NCBI RefSeq assembly: GCF_048282545.1
Contig: NZ_CP182485.1
Span: forward strand, 1,922,001-1,986,000
DNA: 64,000 nt
Reading direction: 5' to 3'
Source: Opacimonas immobilis
GTDB lineage: Bacteria > Pseudomonadota > Gammaproteobacteria > Enterobacterales > Alteromonadaceae
Of this stretch, positions 62,738-64,000 are shown piece by piece. Below the pieces are notes generated by a model. It worked only from the letters and a program-made list of their open reading frames with translations. It had not been told where the DNA came from and did not search any database. Positions within the stretch are counted from its first letter, which is position 1. Each line of letters opens with the position of its first letter. The translations under genes were made by a program, and so were the position numbers.

Positions 62738-64000
62738 ATGGCGATACTTTCACAACCACTCAATTCACTGGCGCAAGATGTTCAAGCCAATACCTTACAT
62801 ATGGAAGCACAAGTCAATGATCTAAAAAAAGTTGTTGCTCGCATTATACAAGGTGGCTCAGAATCAGCTCGGGAAAAACACAAAGCACGAGGTAAATTAC
62901 TCGCACGCGAGCGCATTGACGCCCTACTCGATTCCGGTTCGTTTTTTTTAGAAATCGGGCAGCTCGCTGCGTACAATGTATATGAAGAAGACGTGCCTTG
63001 TGCCGGCGTCGTGGCAGGCATTGGTCTGATTCATGGACATTTGTGCATGATTGTGGCAAATGATGCGACCGTGAAAGGCGGCACTTATTATCCACTTACG
63101 GTTAAAAAACACCTACGAGCACAAGAAATCGCATTACAAAATCAACTTCCTTGTTTATACCTTGTTGACTCAGGTGGTGCTAATTTGCCTCGTCAGGATG
63201 AGGTGTTTCCTGACAAGGAGCACTTTGGGCGGATTTTTTATAACCAAGCGAATTTATCTGCACAAAATATTCCACAGATTGCAATTGTTATGGGTTCTTG
63301 TACCGCTGGGGGCGCCTATGTCCCTGCAATGTGTGATGAATCGATCATTGTCAAAGAACAAGGCACTATTTTTCTAGCCGGCCCCCCTTTAGTCAAAGCA
63401 GCCACGGGTGAGAGTGTAACGGCTGAAGCACTTGGCGGAGGCGCATTGCACGCTCAGACCTCTGGTGTGGTAGATCATTTAGCCCATGATGATCATCACG
63501 CATTGGCCATCGCTCGCGGTATAGTGGCTAAACTCAACCGTCCCAAAACGAGCCATATAGACCGTTGTCCAACTGTGTTGCCACGTTACCCTACAAAAGA
63601 CATATATGGCTTGATCCCGAGAGACTCAAAACAGCCCTTTGACGTGCGGGATATCATCGCACGCATCATTGATGATTCGGATTTCCAAGAATTCAAAGCC
63701 CTGTTCGGTACCACATTAGTTACTGGCTTTGCGCGTCTCGATGGTATTACAGTAGGCATCATAGCTAATAACGGTATATTGTTTTCAGAGTCTGCACAAA
63801 AAGGGGCACACTTTATTGAGTTATGCGCACAACGAAAGATCCCGCTTATATTTTTACAAAATATTACTGGCTTTATGGTTGGCCAGCAATATGAAGCAGG
63901 TGGAATTGCCAAGCACGGAGCCAAAATGGTCACCGCAGTAGCAACGGCCAAAGTCCCCAAACTCACAGTATTGATCGGTGGCAGTTTTGGCGCCGGCAAT
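62738..64000 (+). CDS. liuB: Methylcrotonyl-CoA carboxylase carboxyltransferase (beta) subunit, 3' end outside window
   Basis: The open frame of 421 codons from the ATG at 62738 to the window edge begins with the carboxyltransferase-family ARGKLLARERIDALLD. It has the acyl-CoA-binding GSCTAGGAYVPAMCDE and the LAGPPLVKAATGE segment typical of the MCC beta subunit. The full protein is normally about 535 residues, so roughly 110 are missing. With the biotin-carrying alpha subunit (liuD, presumably downstream) it carboxylates 3-methylcrotonyl-CoA to 3-methylglutaconyl-CoA. Confidence 0.94.
   Translation, partial: MAILSQPLNSLAQDVQANTLHMEAQVNDLKKVVARIIQGGSESAREKHKARGKLLARERIDALLDSGSFFLEIGQLAAYNVYEEDVPCAGVVAGIGLIHGHLCMIVANDATVKGGTYYPLTVKKHLRAQEIALQNQLPCLYLVDSGGANLPRQDEVFPDKEHFGRIFYNQANLSAQNIPQIAIVMGSCTAGGAYVPAMCDESIIVKEQGTIFLAGPPLVKAATGESVTAEALGGGALHAQTSGVVDHLAHDDHHALAIARGIVAKLNRPKTSHIDRCPTVLPRYPTKDIYGLIPRDSKQPFDVRDIIARIIDDSDFQEFKALFGTTLVTGFARLDGITVGIIANNGILFSESAQKGAHFIELCAQRKIPLIFLQNITGFMVGQQYEAGGIAKHGAKMVTAVATAKVPKLTVLIGGSFGAGN

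Noticed and set aside
63586..63999. 137-codon minus-strand open frame at the right edge
   Set aside because: It is antisense to liuB, whose frame carries clear carboxyltransferase motifs throughout.

Overview
The window looks like a chromosomal core segment of a marine gammaproteobacterium of the order Alteromonadales, probably an Alteromonadaceae relative of Glaciecola, Paraglaciecola or Alteromonas. The grounds are the conserved gene blocks (proQ-prc, dapA-bamC-purC, hda/DUF2066 divergent from purMN, cmoAB), a FadR/LiuR-type regulatory style, a VolA-like surface lipase, and the pairing of alpha-amylases with a tryptophan-halogenase-like protein. The genus is inferred. I see no rRNA, tRNA, CRISPR array, insertion sequence, prophage or integrase. 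Genes are tightly packed and no gene-free stretch exceeds 300 bases; the longest is 249 bases, at 49266-49514.

Layout. 1-7.1 kb (minus strand): a Na+/H+ antiporter cut by the window edge, a sodium:solute symporter, the Prc protease with ProQ, a small acidic protein, free-methionine-sulfoxide reductase, and a Spm-type membrane protein. 7.2-15.5 kb (minus): a class V aminotransferase, TesB, a Ser/Thr-kinase-like protein, RlmJ, and the branched-chain 2-oxoacid dehydrogenase genes (E1 alpha, E1 beta, E2). 15.6-24.3 kb: a MATE pump, an ICMT-like membrane protein, dapA-bamC-purC, a single-cysteine Bcp, a PerM-like protein, BepA and a membrane-anchored thioredoxin. 24.4-34.8 kb: arsC-wrbA-DUF2069 followed by a putative metalloprotease lipoprotein, hda/DUF2066, purM-purN-DUF3108, and fadE. 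34.8-45.4 kb: an orphan response regulator, cmoA-cmoB, a four-gene glucosylglycerate module (glycerate kinase, phosphatase, synthase, phosphorylase), a GarR-like dehydrogenase, glutathione peroxidase, cmoM, a Nif3-like protein, and a small protein with a histone-H1-like tail. 45.5-52 kb: SohB, the VolA-like lipase, YciK and GlnS. 52.1-58.3 kb: a LacI-family regulator, two secreted alpha-amylases and the halogenase. 58.4-64 kb: an orphan histidine kinase, a thiolase, and the leucine-degradation genes liuR-liuA-liuB, the last cut by the window edge.

How the genes connect. Leucine catabolism is split: the bkd genes make isovaleryl-CoA, liuA and liuB act on it, and the thiolase beside liuR could finish the acetoacetyl-CoA arm. 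A near-perfect palindrome in the thiolase/liuR intergenic region is the likely LiuR operator. Lipid use is suggested by VolA, FadE and TesB, and FadR-like boxes precede both fadE and volA. The most system-like locus is 37.3-42.1 kb. There, synthesis (GpgS plus phosphatase) and phosphorolysis (GH13_18 phosphorylase) of glucosylglycerate would close into a cycle through a glycerate kinase.

Functions were assigned by reading motifs and by family recognition, without database searches.
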